A stretch of DNA of 42,199 bases from the NCBI GenBank assembly GCA_905209455.1, contig CAJLTA010000018.1, positions 1 through 42,199 on the forward strand, read 5' to 3'. Below the pieces are notes generated by a model. The model was not told the DNA's origin. It ran no database searches and saw nothing but the letters and a program-made list of their open reading frames with translations. Origin of the DNA: an uncultured Collinsella sp. Lineage in GTDB: Bacteria; Actinomycetota; Coriobacteriia; Coriobacteriales; Coriobacteriaceae. The position numbers and the translations under genes are program-made. Each line of letters starts with the position of its first letter. Within the stretch, counting starts at the first letter, position 1. Below, piece by piece: positions 1 to 7,725 of the stretch.

Positions 1-18
1 ACCGAGCCGTACGCTTGA
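1..18 (+). CDS. Possible 3' end of an upstream gene
   Basis: Frame 1 reads five codons (T-E-P-Y-A) and then TGA at 16-18, nine bases before a strong terminator stem. This suits the tail of a gene whose body lies off the window. The gene cannot be identified from five codons; rpsA often lies just before coaE in Actinobacteria, but that is only a guess. Confidence 0.25.
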   Translation, partial: TEPYA

Positions 19-26
19 ACTTGGAA

Positions 27-55
27 GGGGGAGGCCTCGCGGCCTCCCCCTTTTT
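27..55 (+). terminator. Intrinsic terminator before coaE
   Basis: A perfect 10-bp stem (GGGGGAGGCC / GGCCTCCCCC) closes a TCGC tetraloop and is followed by five T residues. It ends the transcript entering from the left, so coaE needs its own promoter. Confidence 0.93.
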
Positions 56-123
56 GCGTTTGATTGATAGTTGTAGTACAAGAATTCGCCTTCGTTTAGC
101 TTGTCTTACTGTTTGGCTGTAAT

Positions 124-154
124 TTGAGTCCTTCTTTTGTATTTGCGCGATAAT
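124..154 (+). promoter_or_regulatory. Candidate promoter of coaE
   Basis: TTGAGT (124-129) and GATAAT (149-154) are separated by 19 bp, slightly long for a sigma-70-type promoter. It lies between the terminator and the coaE ribosome site AGGGAGG (171-177). The match is modest. Confidence 0.3.
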
Positions 155-182
155 AACTCCCATTGGCGTTAGGGAGGACTTG

Positions 183-824
183 ATGTTTACCGTTTTTGTC
201 TTGGGCAATATTGCTTCGGGTAAGTCGACTGCCTGCCGCTATCTCGAATCTCGTGGCGCCATGCTTATTGATTTGGATGAGCTTGCCAAATCGCTGTATG
301 TGCCAGGCTCCGATATCGTCAATGCCCTCGTGGAAGAATTCGGTTGGGACATTCTGGACGGGGAGGGCGGCATTCGCCGCAATGTCCTCGCTGCTCGAGC
401 TTTCGCTTCTCCTGATACAGTTGCGCGGCTCAATGGTATCGTTCATCCAGTTCTCATCGAACAACTGTCACTGAGGATTCTTGATCCGGTTTGCTGCACG
501 GTTTCGTCCCCCCGTTATCCCTTTGCGGTTGTCGAGGTTTCTGCTCCGACTGGTTTTGAGGACGCTTTTGGCCTTGCTGATGAAATTCTGGTTATCAGCG
601 CTCCTTTAGCAGTTCGTCGCGAGCGTGCCGTTCATCGTGGTATGGAGCCCTCTGATTTTGATGCTCGCTCTGCATGCCAACCTGATGAGGCTTCGCTTTG
701 CAATCTCGCTACGACGGTAATCGATAATGCGGCAGGCGATAATTCGCTTTTTGAACAACTGGACGCATGGCTTGCGCGCCATGGCTTCGGGGATGTAGCG
801 GTTAAGGAGGAGGCCGATGTCTAA
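183..824 (+). CDS. coaE: Dephospho-CoA kinase CoaE
   Basis: Phosphorylates the ribose 3'-OH of dephospho-CoA with ATP, the last step of coenzyme A synthesis in the cytoplasm. The 213-residue product opens with a short strand and a P-loop GNIASGKST (residues 8-16), followed by the DLDELA segment expected of the CoaE family, and has the usual family length. ATG 183 is chosen over the in-frame TTG at 180 because AGGGAGG at 171-177 is 5 nt from the ATG and only 2 nt from the TTG. The gene overlaps the next one by 8 nt, so the two are probably translationally coupled. The C-terminal third is less conserved than the P-loop region, but nothing looks broken. Confidence 0.9.
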   Translation: MFTVFVLGNIASGKSTACRYLESRGAMLIDLDELAKSLYVPGSDIVNALVEEFGWDILDGEGGIRRNVLAARAFASPDTVARLNGIVHPVLIEQLSLRILDPVCCTVSSPRYPFAVVEVSAPTGFEDAFGLADEILVISAPLAVRRERAVHRGMEPSDFDARSACQPDEASLCNLATTVIDNAAGDNSLFEQLDAWLARHGFGDVAVKEEADV

Positions 825-1398
825 GACACGTTTCTTTACGTGGTATCGCGTGGCGTCACTTGCCGTTGTGTTCGTCTTCGGCCTTATCTCCCTCGTGTAT
901 TCGTATGCTCCTGCTGCTTTCTTTAAGCCCCTGTATCCGATTGACTACGAGGTGTATGTAAAGCAATCCAGCATTTCGCATAACCTGGATCCGTATCTGG
1001 TGTGCGCTGTCATTAAGTCGGAATCGAATTGGGATCCCGAGGCCGAGTCGAGTCAGGGTGCTCAGGGATTGATGCAGCTGATGCCCGAGACTGCCCAGGA
1101 TATGATCGCCAAGGGCCTTGTCGACGGTGGCGAGTATTTGGCCGACAACCTTAACGATCCGGCTACGAATATCGAGTTTGGCTGCGCATACCTCTCGTAT
1201 CTTCTAACCTATTTCAACGGGTCGACGGACAGTGCCATTGCCGCCTATAACGCCGGCATGGGCAATGTCGACGGATGGGCGCAGCAGAGCACGTCGCTTC
1301 ATAATGCAATCACCTTTCCCGAGACGCAGGCTTATCTGATTCGCGTCAATAATGCCTGGGTTCGATATAAGACCCTCTATCCCGACCAGTTCGTATAG
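817..1398 (+). CDS. Membrane-anchored lytic transglycosylase (SLT domain)
   Basis: Predicted to cleave the MurNAc-GlcNAc bond of peptidoglycan with anhydro-ring formation. Residues about 13-33 form one hydrophobic N-terminal anchor, and the rest is an extracellular goose-lysozyme-like SLT domain. The catalytic Glu is probably E69 in KSESNWDP, followed by the family signatures QGLMQLMP and AYNAGMGNVDGW. The 193-residue length fits small Gram-positive SLT enzymes. Start ATG 817 has AAGGAGGAGG just upstream, inside the end of coaE, and the genes overlap by 8 nt. The substrate preference and any partner amidase cannot be read from the sequence. No terminator separates it from uvrB 51 nt downstream, although uvrB has a possible promoter of its own. 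Confidence 0.88.
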   Translation: MSKTRFFTWYRVASLAVVFVFGLISLVYSYAPAAFFKPLYPIDYEVYVKQSSISHNLDPYLVCAVIKSESNWDPEAESSQGAQGLMQLMPETAQDMIAKGLVDGGEYLADNLNDPATNIEFGCAYLSYLLTYFNGSTDSAIAAYNAGMGNVDGWAQQSTSLHNAITFPETQAYLIRVNNAWVRYKTLYPDQFV

Positions 1399-1418
1399 GA
1401 CTATGCCTGCCGCCTGCG

Positions 1419-1424
1419 TATACT
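1419..1424 (+). promoter_or_regulatory. Candidate -10 box of uvrB
   Basis: TATACT at 1419-1424 is a good -10 hexamer, but the -35 region (around 1396-1401) is weak. Transcription would begin near 1431, past the in-frame ATG at 1429. That favours ATG 1450 as the uvrB start. Confidence 0.35.
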
Positions 1425-1449
1425 GCAGATGTATGAGATAGGAGTATCC

Positions 1450-3690
1450 ATGGCGGATTTTGAAGTTGAGCGTGTTGGCGGAGAGCTCAAACGTTTTGGC
1501 GTTGAGGGCTCTGATGTGCCGTTTAAGGTCGTGTCTCCCTATGAGCCTGCAGGTTCCCAGCCGAAGGCCATTGAGTCGCTTGTGCAGGGCGTGAGGGACG
1601 GAGACCGCTATCAGGTTTTGCTTGGCGTGACCGGTTCGGGCAAGACCTTTACCATGGCCAAGACCATCGAAGCTCTCGGTAAGCCAACGCTGGTCATGGC
1701 CCCCAACAAAACCCTCGCTGCCCAGCTTGCGAGCGAGCTCAAAGAATTCTTTCCCAACAACGCCGTGGTCTACTTCGTCTCGTACTACGACTACTATCAG
1801 CCCGAGGCATATGTACCGCAGAGTGATACGTATATCGAGAAAGACTCCTCGATTAACGAAGAGGTCGAGATGCTGCGCCATCAGGCAACGGCATCGCTGC
1901 TTTCTCGACGCGATGTGATTGTCGTCGCATCGGTCTCGTGCATCTATGGCATCGGTTCTCCCGAGGACTATGCGGGCTTGGCACCGAACGTCGATAAGAA
2001 GGTGCCGCTCGAGCGCGATGACTTTATCCATGCGCTCATCGACATTCAATATGATCGCAATGACTATGATTTGGCGCGCGGTACCTTCCGCGTGCGTGGT
2101 GATGTCGTCGACGTGTATCCGCCTTATGCGGAGCATCCGTTGCGGTTTGAGTTCTTTGGTGACGAGGTCGAGCTGATTGCCGAGATCGACGAGGTCACCG
2201 GCGAGATGCTTCGTGAGTACGAGGCTATTCCCGTGTGGCCGGCCTCGCACTACGTGACCGAGAAGCCCAAGGTCAAGGCGGCTCTGAAATCGATCAGCGA
2301 AGAGTGCGAGAAGCGTGTGGCCGAGCTCAAGGCGACCGACAAGTTGCTCGAGGCACAACGCCTGCAGCAGCGTACCGATTATGATCTCGAGATGCTCGAG
2401 ACCATGGGTTTTTGCAACGGCATTGAGAACTACTCGCGTCATTTGGACGGGCGCAAGCCGGGCGAGCCGCCGTTTACCCTGATTGATTACTTTCCCAAGG
2501 ACATGCTCTGCATCATCGACGAGAGTCATGTGACGGTGCCGCAGATCCGCGGCATGCACGAAGGCGACCGCTCGCGTAAGGTGACGCTGGTGGAGCATGG
2601 TTTTCGTCTGCCTTCGGCACTCGATAACCGCCCGCTTCGTTTTGATGAGTTTGAGGCGAGGATTCCCCAGTTCATCTACGTTTCGGCCACGCCGGGCGAC
2701 TATGAGCTGCGGGTTAGCCAGAACGACGTTGAGCAGATTATTCGTCCGACCGGTCTGCTCGACCCCAAGATCGACGTTCGTCCGGTTCGTGGGCAGATTG
2801 ACGATCTTGAGGACGAGATTCGCGAGCGCGTGGCGCGCAAGGAGCGCGTGCTGGTGACCACGCTCACCAAGCGCATGGCCGAGGACCTGACCGACCATCT
2901 GCTTGATGCCGGCATTAAGGTCAATTACATGCACTCCGATACGGCGACGATGGACCGTGTCGAGATCCTGCGAACGCTGCGCGAGGGAAAGATCGATGTT
3001 CTCGTTGGCATCAACCTGCTCCGCGAGGGTCTAGACCTTCCTGAGGTCTCGCTGGTGGCAATTCTCGACGCTGACAAGGAAGGCTTCTTGCGCAATCGCC
3101 GTTCGTTGATTCAGACGATTGGCCGTGCGGCCCGTAATGCCGACGGCGAGGTCATCATGTATGCAGACGTTGTGACCGATTCGATGAAAGAAGCCATCGA
3201 GGAGACGCAGCGCCGTCGCGAGATTCAGATGGCATATAACGAAGAGCATGGCATTGTTCCCAAGACGGTCCGCAAGGCCATTAACGACATTTCGAGCTTT
3301 ATTGCCGAGGCCGAAAAGACTGTGGGCTCGAAGGGACGCTCGAGAGGCGATTCGCTGGGTCACGGTGCGTTCTATACGCCTGACGAAAACGGCGAGGGCG
3401 CCGCGCCGGAGACGGTGGCGCCCGAGCAGACACTTGCGGAGCAGTTGGAAGAACTGCCGCATGACGAGCTTGTGCGGATCGTCGAAACCATGGAAGAGGA
3501 TATGCGCAACGCTTCTGCCGCCATGGACTTTGAGGAGGCGGCGCGCCTGCGCGATGCTGTCGTTCAGATTCGGGCGATGCTCGAGGGTGCGTCTGAGGAC
3601 GAGACGATCGAGCGCTTACGTTCGCAGGCCCGCAAGGGTTCCACGTTCGCATCGGGCAGAAAACGCCAGGGTGCACGGTTTAAGAAATAG
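1450..3690 (+). CDS. uvrB: UvrABC excinuclease subunit B
   Basis: Damage-verifying helicase-like subunit of nucleotide excision repair; it is loaded by UvrA and then binds UvrC. The 746-residue protein has Walker A GVTGSGKT (59-66), the beta-hairpin region rich in Tyr (YYDYYQPEAY) that inserts between the strands, a DESH box, the helicase motif with QTIGRAARN, and a C-terminal UVR domain (DFEEAARLRD) that contacts UvrC. A low-complexity linker of about 50 residues separates the helicase core from the UVR domain. ATG 1450 is preferred over the in-frame ATG at 1429 because AGGAG (1440-1444) is correctly spaced from it. A bidirectional terminator follows. Confidence 0.97.
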   Translation: MADFEVERVGGELKRFGVEGSDVPFKVVSPYEPAGSQPKAIESLVQGVRDGDRYQVLLGVTGSGKTFTMAKTIEALGKPTLVMAPNKTLAAQLASELKEFFPNNAVVYFVSYYDYYQPEAYVPQSDTYIEKDSSINEEVEMLRHQATASLLSRRDVIVVASVSCIYGIGSPEDYAGLAPNVDKKVPLERDDFIHALIDIQYDRNDYDLARGTFRVRGDVVDVYPPYAEHPLRFEFFGDEVELIAEIDEVTGEMLREYEAIPVWPASHYVTEKPKVKAALKSISEECEKRVAELKATDKLLEAQRLQQRTDYDLEMLETMGFCNGIENYSRHLDGRKPGEPPFTLIDYFPKDMLCIIDESHVTVPQIRGMHEGDRSRKVTLVEHGFRLPSALDNRPLRFDEFEARIPQFIYVSATPGDYELRVSQNDVEQIIRPTGLLDPKIDVRPVRGQIDDLEDEIRERVARKERVLVTTLTKRMAEDLTDHLLDAGIKVNYMHSDTATMDRVEILRTLREGKIDVLVGINLLREGLDLPEVSLVAILDADKEGFLRNRRSLIQTIGRAARNADGEVIMYADVVTDSMKEAIEETQRRREIQMAYNEEHGIVPKTVRKAINDISSFIAEAEKTVGSKGRSRGDSLGHGAFYTPDENGEGAAPETVAPEQTLAEQLEELPHDELVRIVETMEEDMRNASAAMDFEEAARLRDAVVQIRAMLEGASEDETIERLRSQARKGSTFASGRKRQGARFKK

Positions 3691-3693
3691 CGA

Positions 3694-3736
3694 ACAGGCC
3701 CCGAGTTCCCTGTGGAGCTCGGGGCCTGTGTCTTTT
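3694..3736. terminator. Bidirectional terminator between convergent genes
   Basis: ACAGGCCCCGAG (3694-3705) pairs perfectly with CTCGGGGCCTGT (3718-3729) over a 12-nt loop, and TCTTTT follows on the plus strand. It lies between uvrB and the converging flavoprotein gene and probably serves both. Confidence 0.85.
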
Positions 3737-3755
3737 GCGTGCTGGAATTCGTGCG

Positions 3756-5396
3756 CTAGAGGTCTGCGATCAGGGCTTCGGCGCAACGGATGCCATCGGT
3801 AGCGGCGCTCATGATTCCTCCGGCATATCCGGCTCCCTCGCCGCAAGGGTAGAGCCCCGGGGTCGATACAGCATGGCATTGCCGGTCTCGAGTAACGGTG
3901 ACCGGAGAGCTCGAGCGTGTTTCAACACCGGTGAGGACGGCATCGGGATGGTCGTAGCCACGCAGTTTTTTGCCGAGCAAGGGAATTCCCAGACGAAGCG
4001 ACTCGATGATATGTTGCGGCAATGACTCATCGATTGCTGTCCAAGTCACGCCGAGCGGATAGGTGGGCTTTACCTTGCCGCATGTCGTGCTGGCGCGTTC
4101 TGCAAGGAAATCGCCGACGAGCTGTGCCGGTGCGTTCCAGTTGGAGCCGCCAAGGCGATAGGCAGCCCGCTCGCAAATGCGCTGGAGTTCTACGCCTGCA
4201 AGAGGATCATCGCTGGGGAGATCATCGGGCGTGACGTTAACGAGGAGAGCGGCGTTTGCGTTGCGGCCGGCGCGGGCGTTGAGACTGGCGCCGTTGACGC
4301 ACAGATGGCCGGGCTCTGAAGAGGCGGCGACAACCTGTCCGCCGGGACACATGCAGAATGAGAACACACTGCGGCCGTTGGGAAGATGGGCAACGAGCTT
4401 ATAGGGGGCTGCTCCGAGCGCGGGATGACCCGCTGCGGGGCCATATTGCGCCCGATCGATATCACGCTGCGGGTGTTCGATGCGAACGCCCATGGCAAAC
4501 GTCTTTTGAGCGAGGGCGACATGATGGGTTTTGAGAACCTCGAATACGTCGCGGGCAGAATGACCGCAAGCAAGGATGAGATGCTTTGTGTTGATTGACT
4601 CGCTTGTCGCGTCGTGGGACGACTGGATGTCGATACCGACAATGGTGCCAGATGTGTCAGTGTGAATGTCAACGAGTTTCGTTCGATAGCGAACGGTTCC
4701 TCCGAGCTGTTCAATGCGCTGGGAGATGCTGGTAACGACGGCGGGGAGGATGTCGGAGCCAATATGCGGTTTTGCATCCCATAGAATATCGCGGGGAGCG
4801 CCCGCTTCGACGAAGGTCTCGAGGATAAGGCGATGGGCGGGATTTTTGGTTCCCGTATTGAGCTTGCCGTCCGAGAAGGTCCCCGCGCCGCCCAGACCAA
4901 ACTGGATATTGCTCTCGGGGTCGAGGATGCGCTCCTTTAGAAAGAGGTCGATCGCATGTGAGCGGCGAAATGCCGGGTCGCCGCGCTCGATGAGCAGGGG
5001 TTTAAGGCCCGCTTCGGCAAGGGTCAGGGCGGCGAAGAGACCGGCGCAACCGGCGCCGACAACGACGGGACGCCCCTTGGGTGCATTCGGGACGGGGTTG
5101 GGGAATGAAGGAGCCTCGCCGTCAACCATGCGGATGCGCGAGCGGTTGCGCTCGGCGACGCGGTCGACCACTTCCTGTTCGAGTCGGGAGCTTGTCAGCT
5201 CAACTCGAAAGCTCAAAATAAAATGAACATCTCGCTTTTTACGGGCGTCGATTGACTTGCGATGGAGCTCAATGGCTTTAATCTGGGAATCCTCGCATCG
5301 CAGGGCTCGTTTGACGGCGCGTCTGCCAATAGCAAGGCAGGCGTTTTCGTCGCCGGCCTCATCGAGCGTCGCGTTGACTTGGGTGATTTCGATCAT
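3756..5396 (-). CDS. FAD-dependent dehydrogenase, COG2509-like
   Basis: A 546-residue flavoprotein of the broad NAD(P)/FAD oxidoreductase group whose physiological substrate is unknown. About 100 residues precede the FAD-binding Rossmann motif GAGCAGLFAAL, followed by a conserved GGAGTFSDGKLNT segment and a C-terminal FAD contact (CGEGAGYAGGI). This order is typical of the uncharacterised FAD-dependent dehydrogenases of COG2509. The start at 5396 is backed by AAGGAG upstream on the minus strand. A terminator-like stem separates it from the preceding flavoprotein gene (5478-6749), so it may be only partly co-transcribed with it. No signal peptide is seen; the protein is presumably cytosolic. 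Confidence 0.8.
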   Translation of the reverse strand: MIEITQVNATLDEAGDENACLAIGRRAVKRALRCEDSQIKAIELHRKSIDARKKRDVHFILSFRVELTSSRLEQEVVDRVAERNRSRIRMVDGEAPSFPNPVPNAPKGRPVVVGAGCAGLFAALTLAEAGLKPLLIERGDPAFRRSHAIDLFLKERILDPESNIQFGLGGAGTFSDGKLNTGTKNPAHRLILETFVEAGAPRDILWDAKPHIGSDILPAVVTSISQRIEQLGGTVRYRTKLVDIHTDTSGTIVGIDIQSSHDATSESINTKHLILACGHSARDVFEVLKTHHVALAQKTFAMGVRIEHPQRDIDRAQYGPAAGHPALGAAPYKLVAHLPNGRSVFSFCMCPGGQVVAASSEPGHLCVNGASLNARAGRNANAALLVNVTPDDLPSDDPLAGVELQRICERAAYRLGGSNWNAPAQLVGDFLAERASTTCGKVKPTYPLGVTWTAIDESLPQHIIESLRLGIPLLGKKLRGYDHPDAVLTGVETRSSSPVTVTRDRQCHAVSTPGLYPCGEGAGYAGGIMSAATDGIRCAEALIADL

Positions 5397-5422
5397 CGAG
5401 GTCTCCTTAGAGGCAAGAAAGA

Positions 5423-5446
5423 GGCCGTCCGGTATCCCAGACGGCC
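5423..5446 (-). terminator. Terminator between the two flavoprotein genes
   Basis: GGCCGTCCGG (5423-5432) and CCAGACGGCC (5437-5446) form a 10-bp stem with one mismatch. Read on the minus strand, TCTTTCTT follows. It probably terminates or attenuates transcription from the mrp/BaiN-like unit before the next gene. Confidence 0.65.
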
Positions 5447-5477
5447 CGAATGCATTTTTTGATTATAGACTGCGCGG

Positions 5478-6749
5478 CTACAGGCTGCTTGCAGCGCGAA
5501 TACCCGAGATCCAGGCCCACGCAAGGTTAAAGCCTCCGCAATCGGCGTCGATGTCGAGCGCTTCTCCGCAGACGTAAAGCGGGGCGCCTGTGGTGCTGTT
5601 CACGTAAAGATTGGGTGTCGAGACGCACTCGATAGATATGCCGCCACGCGTGACCTGTGCTGAGCGCTCCTCTGCCGTCCCTTCGACGGACAGTTTAAAG
5701 TGCTTGAGGATTGAGACCAGGTGGATGACATCGCGCGAGCCGGGATGGCACCGCTCGAATGCCGTACAGACGACGTGTGAGAGCTGCGGGGCGAGCATGC
5801 CGTCAAGCCAGTGGGAGTTTCGGGGCGAAAAATCGCCGAGCACGTTGACACGCTGCTCGAGCGTATCGAGCAGCTCATCTTTGGAGAAATCTGGAAAGAA
5901 GTCGATCAGAACAGTGTCGCCCTGGTTGATACGGCGAGAGAGATTGAAGGCGGCGACGCCTGAGATGCCGAAGGCACGGAACAGCACTTCGCCATCTTCT
6001 CGCCAGAGCTCTTCGTGGCTGCGCGAGAGCGTTAAGCGGGCTCGGACGCGCAGACCATCCAGAGTTCCGAGTGCCGTCCGGTCGCCGACGACTGATGCCG
6101 ATACGGGGCACAGGACGGGGCGCAGGGGCGTCAAGGGAAGGCTAAACACCTCGGCGATGCCGGTGGGGTTGCCGCCCGTAGCGATAACCACGGCCCTTGC
6201 CTGCAGGGCATCGCTCGTGCGAGGAGTATCGGCTAACGCCTTTCGAAGCGAACGGAGCTCCGTCTTTCGGTCGCCGTGCTTTTTGGGTTTGAGTACATGA
6301 GCGGGACGGTCGATGTGAAGCGTCCAGCCTTCGGAAGCCTTATGAGCCGCAATGACGTTAGTTCCGCAGAGTAGGGTGATGCCCAAACGCTCGCATGCAT
6401 TGAGGAGTGCATCGCGAACCGACTCGGCGCGAAGGGAGCGCGGGTATAGGCGGCCTTCCTCACGGATCGTCATGATGCCCAGCGAGGAGAAAAAACTCTC
6501 GAGATCTTGCTCGGGTTGGGGGCCCATGATGGATTCGACAAAGGCGGGGCGGTTATATCGCCGAATGTCGATGGATTCGTTTGAGAGGTTGCAGCGGCCG
6601 TTTCCGGTTGCGAGCAGCTTGAGACCGCAGGCGACGTCGCGCTCGACGACGCAGACCCTTTTGTCGACACGCGCCGCCGTAATGGCGGCGGCGAGGCCCG
6701 AGGCCCCGCCGCCGATCACCAAGACGTCATAGAAGGCGCTTGCGTTCAC
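5478..6749 (-). CDS. BaiN/HI0933-family flavoprotein
   Basis: A 423-residue NAD(P)/FAD-dependent oxidoreductase of the HI0933/YhiN family, often annotated BaiN or aminoacetone-oxidase family. Seen directly: an N-terminal dinucleotide fold GGGASGLAAAI, the family signature ATGNGRCNLSN, and a C-terminal FAD motif CGEALDIDADCGGFNLAWAW. The start is GTG 6747-6749, which directly abuts the TAA stop of mrp with no spacer; a GAGG ribosome site lies inside the end of mrp, so the two are probably translationally coupled. The BaiN name refers to a bile-acid pathway, but family membership alone does not show bile-acid activity, and no other bai gene is here. Confidence 0.82.
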   Translation of the reverse strand: MNASAFYDVLVIGGGASGLAAAITAARVDKRVCVVERDVACGLKLLATGNGRCNLSNESIDIRRYNRPAFVESIMGPQPEQDLESFFSSLGIMTIREEGRLYPRSLRAESVRDALLNACERLGITLLCGTNVIAAHKASEGWTLHIDRPAHVLKPKKHGDRKTELRSLRKALADTPRTSDALQARAVVIATGGNPTGIAEVFSLPLTPLRPVLCPVSASVVGDRTALGTLDGLRVRARLTLSRSHEELWREDGEVLFRAFGISGVAAFNLSRRINQGDTVLIDFFPDFSKDELLDTLEQRVNVLGDFSPRNSHWLDGMLAPQLSHVVCTAFERCHPGSRDVIHLVSILKHFKLSVEGTAEERSAQVTRGGISIECVSTPNLYVNSTTGAPLYVCGEALDIDADCGGFNLAWAWISGIRAASSL

Positions 6750-7580
6750 TTAGGCCTCGTCTGTCTTGTGCGGGGCGATGGCCTCAACGGCGGAGACGGC
6801 CTTGGGCAGCATGTCATCGGGCAGTGCGGTCTCGACTTCACCCTTATCGCAGGCCTCGGCGAGTGACGGATTGATGGGAAGCTGACCCAAGATGTCGAGG
6901 TTGTAGCGCTCGGCGACTTCGGGGAGCTTGCTCTTACCAAAGACCTCGATCTTCTTGCCGCAGTCGGGGCACTCGATATAGCTCATGTTCTCGACAATGC
7001 CCAGAATAGGGACGTTCATCTTCTCGGCCATGTTGACTGCCTTGGCGACGATCATCGAGACCAAGTCTTGCGGGCTCGTGACGATGACGATGCCATCGAC
7101 GGGCAGCGATTGGAAAACGGTGAGCGCGACGTCACCCGTTCCCGGAGGCATATCGACCAGCAGGTAGTCGATGGGGCCCCACGAGGTCTCGCTCCAGAAT
7201 TGCCTGATGGCGCCCGCGATAACCGGGCCACGCCAAAGGACGGGATCGGTTTCGTTTTGGAGCAACAGGTTGGAGCTCATGACCTTGACGCCGTGCTCGG
7301 AGATCTCGGGCAGCATGAGGTTGCCGAGGACATGGACATGGCGTCCGCTCATGCCGAACATTTTGGGGATGGAGGGGCCGGTGATGTCGGCGTCGAGAAT
7401 GCCAACCTTGTTGCCGCGGCGGGCGAGCTCGGTTGCGATGGCGCCCGTCACAAACGACTTGCCGACGCCTCCCTTGCCGGAAAGCACAGCGATAACGCGC
7501 TTGACCTCCGACAGCGTATTCTCTTCAAATTGCGACGGCGTTGATTGTCCGCCGGCTGCTTGTGCGTGCTCGCAACCCAT
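6750..7580 (-). CDS. mrp: Mrp/NBP35-family Fe-S carrier ATPase
   Basis: A P-loop ATPase of the Mrp/ApbC/NBP35 group that binds and transfers 4Fe-4S clusters to apoproteins. The 276-residue protein has a deviant Walker A GKGGVGKS, the DxDxxGPS switch (LDADITGPSIPKMFG), DMPPGTGD as Walker B, and a CPDCG cysteine pair in the C-terminal half that ligates the shared cluster at the dimer interface. The N-terminal DUF59 domain of many Mrp proteins is absent; instead there is a short tail with Cys3. ATG 7580 is chosen over upstream in-frame codons because AGGAG lies 6 nt before it on the minus strand. It leads the transcript that also holds the two flavoprotein genes. Confidence 0.9.
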   Translation of the reverse strand: MGCEHAQAAGGQSTPSQFEENTLSEVKRVIAVLSGKGGVGKSFVTGAIATELARRGNKVGILDADITGPSIPKMFGMSGRHVHVLGNLMLPEISEHGVKVMSSNLLLQNETDPVLWRGPVIAGAIRQFWSETSWGPIDYLLVDMPPGTGDVALTVFQSLPVDGIVIVTSPQDLVSMIVAKAVNMAEKMNVPILGIVENMSYIECPDCGKKIEVFGKSKLPEVAERYNLDILGQLPINPSLAEACDKGEVETALPDDMLPKAVSAVEAIAPHKTDEA

Positions 7581-7635
7581 GTATGACTCCTTTGTATATG
7601 TTGGGGCCGGGGCCCCGCGATGTGACACGAGCGTC

Positions 7636-7665
7636 ATTGTACCCTCGTTTGCGAGCGGGAGTCAT
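7636..7665 (-). promoter_or_regulatory. Candidate promoter of mrp (minus strand)
   Basis: On the minus strand ATGACT (7660-7665) and TACAAT (7636-7641) are 18 bp apart. Initiation would fall near 7629, giving a leader of about 50 nt that contains the self-complementary GGGGCCGGGGCCCC (7603-7616). Confidence 0.45.
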
Positions 7666-7725
7666 TTGCGATGCATTTGGGCCGAGCGTGCTTGCAATAC
7701 GATGGGTCCAAGCGAATGGGCGGGC

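Noticed and set aside
5478..6749. Bile-acid 7-dehydroxylation function for the BaiN-like protein
   Set aside because: The HI0933/YhiN family is broad and found in many bacteria without bile-acid metabolism; no other bai gene is in the window.
7603..7616. GGGGCCGGGGCCCC as a protein-binding palindrome
   Set aside because: It is a simple GC run with a loop too short for a long stem, inside a probable leader; no evidence beyond symmetry.
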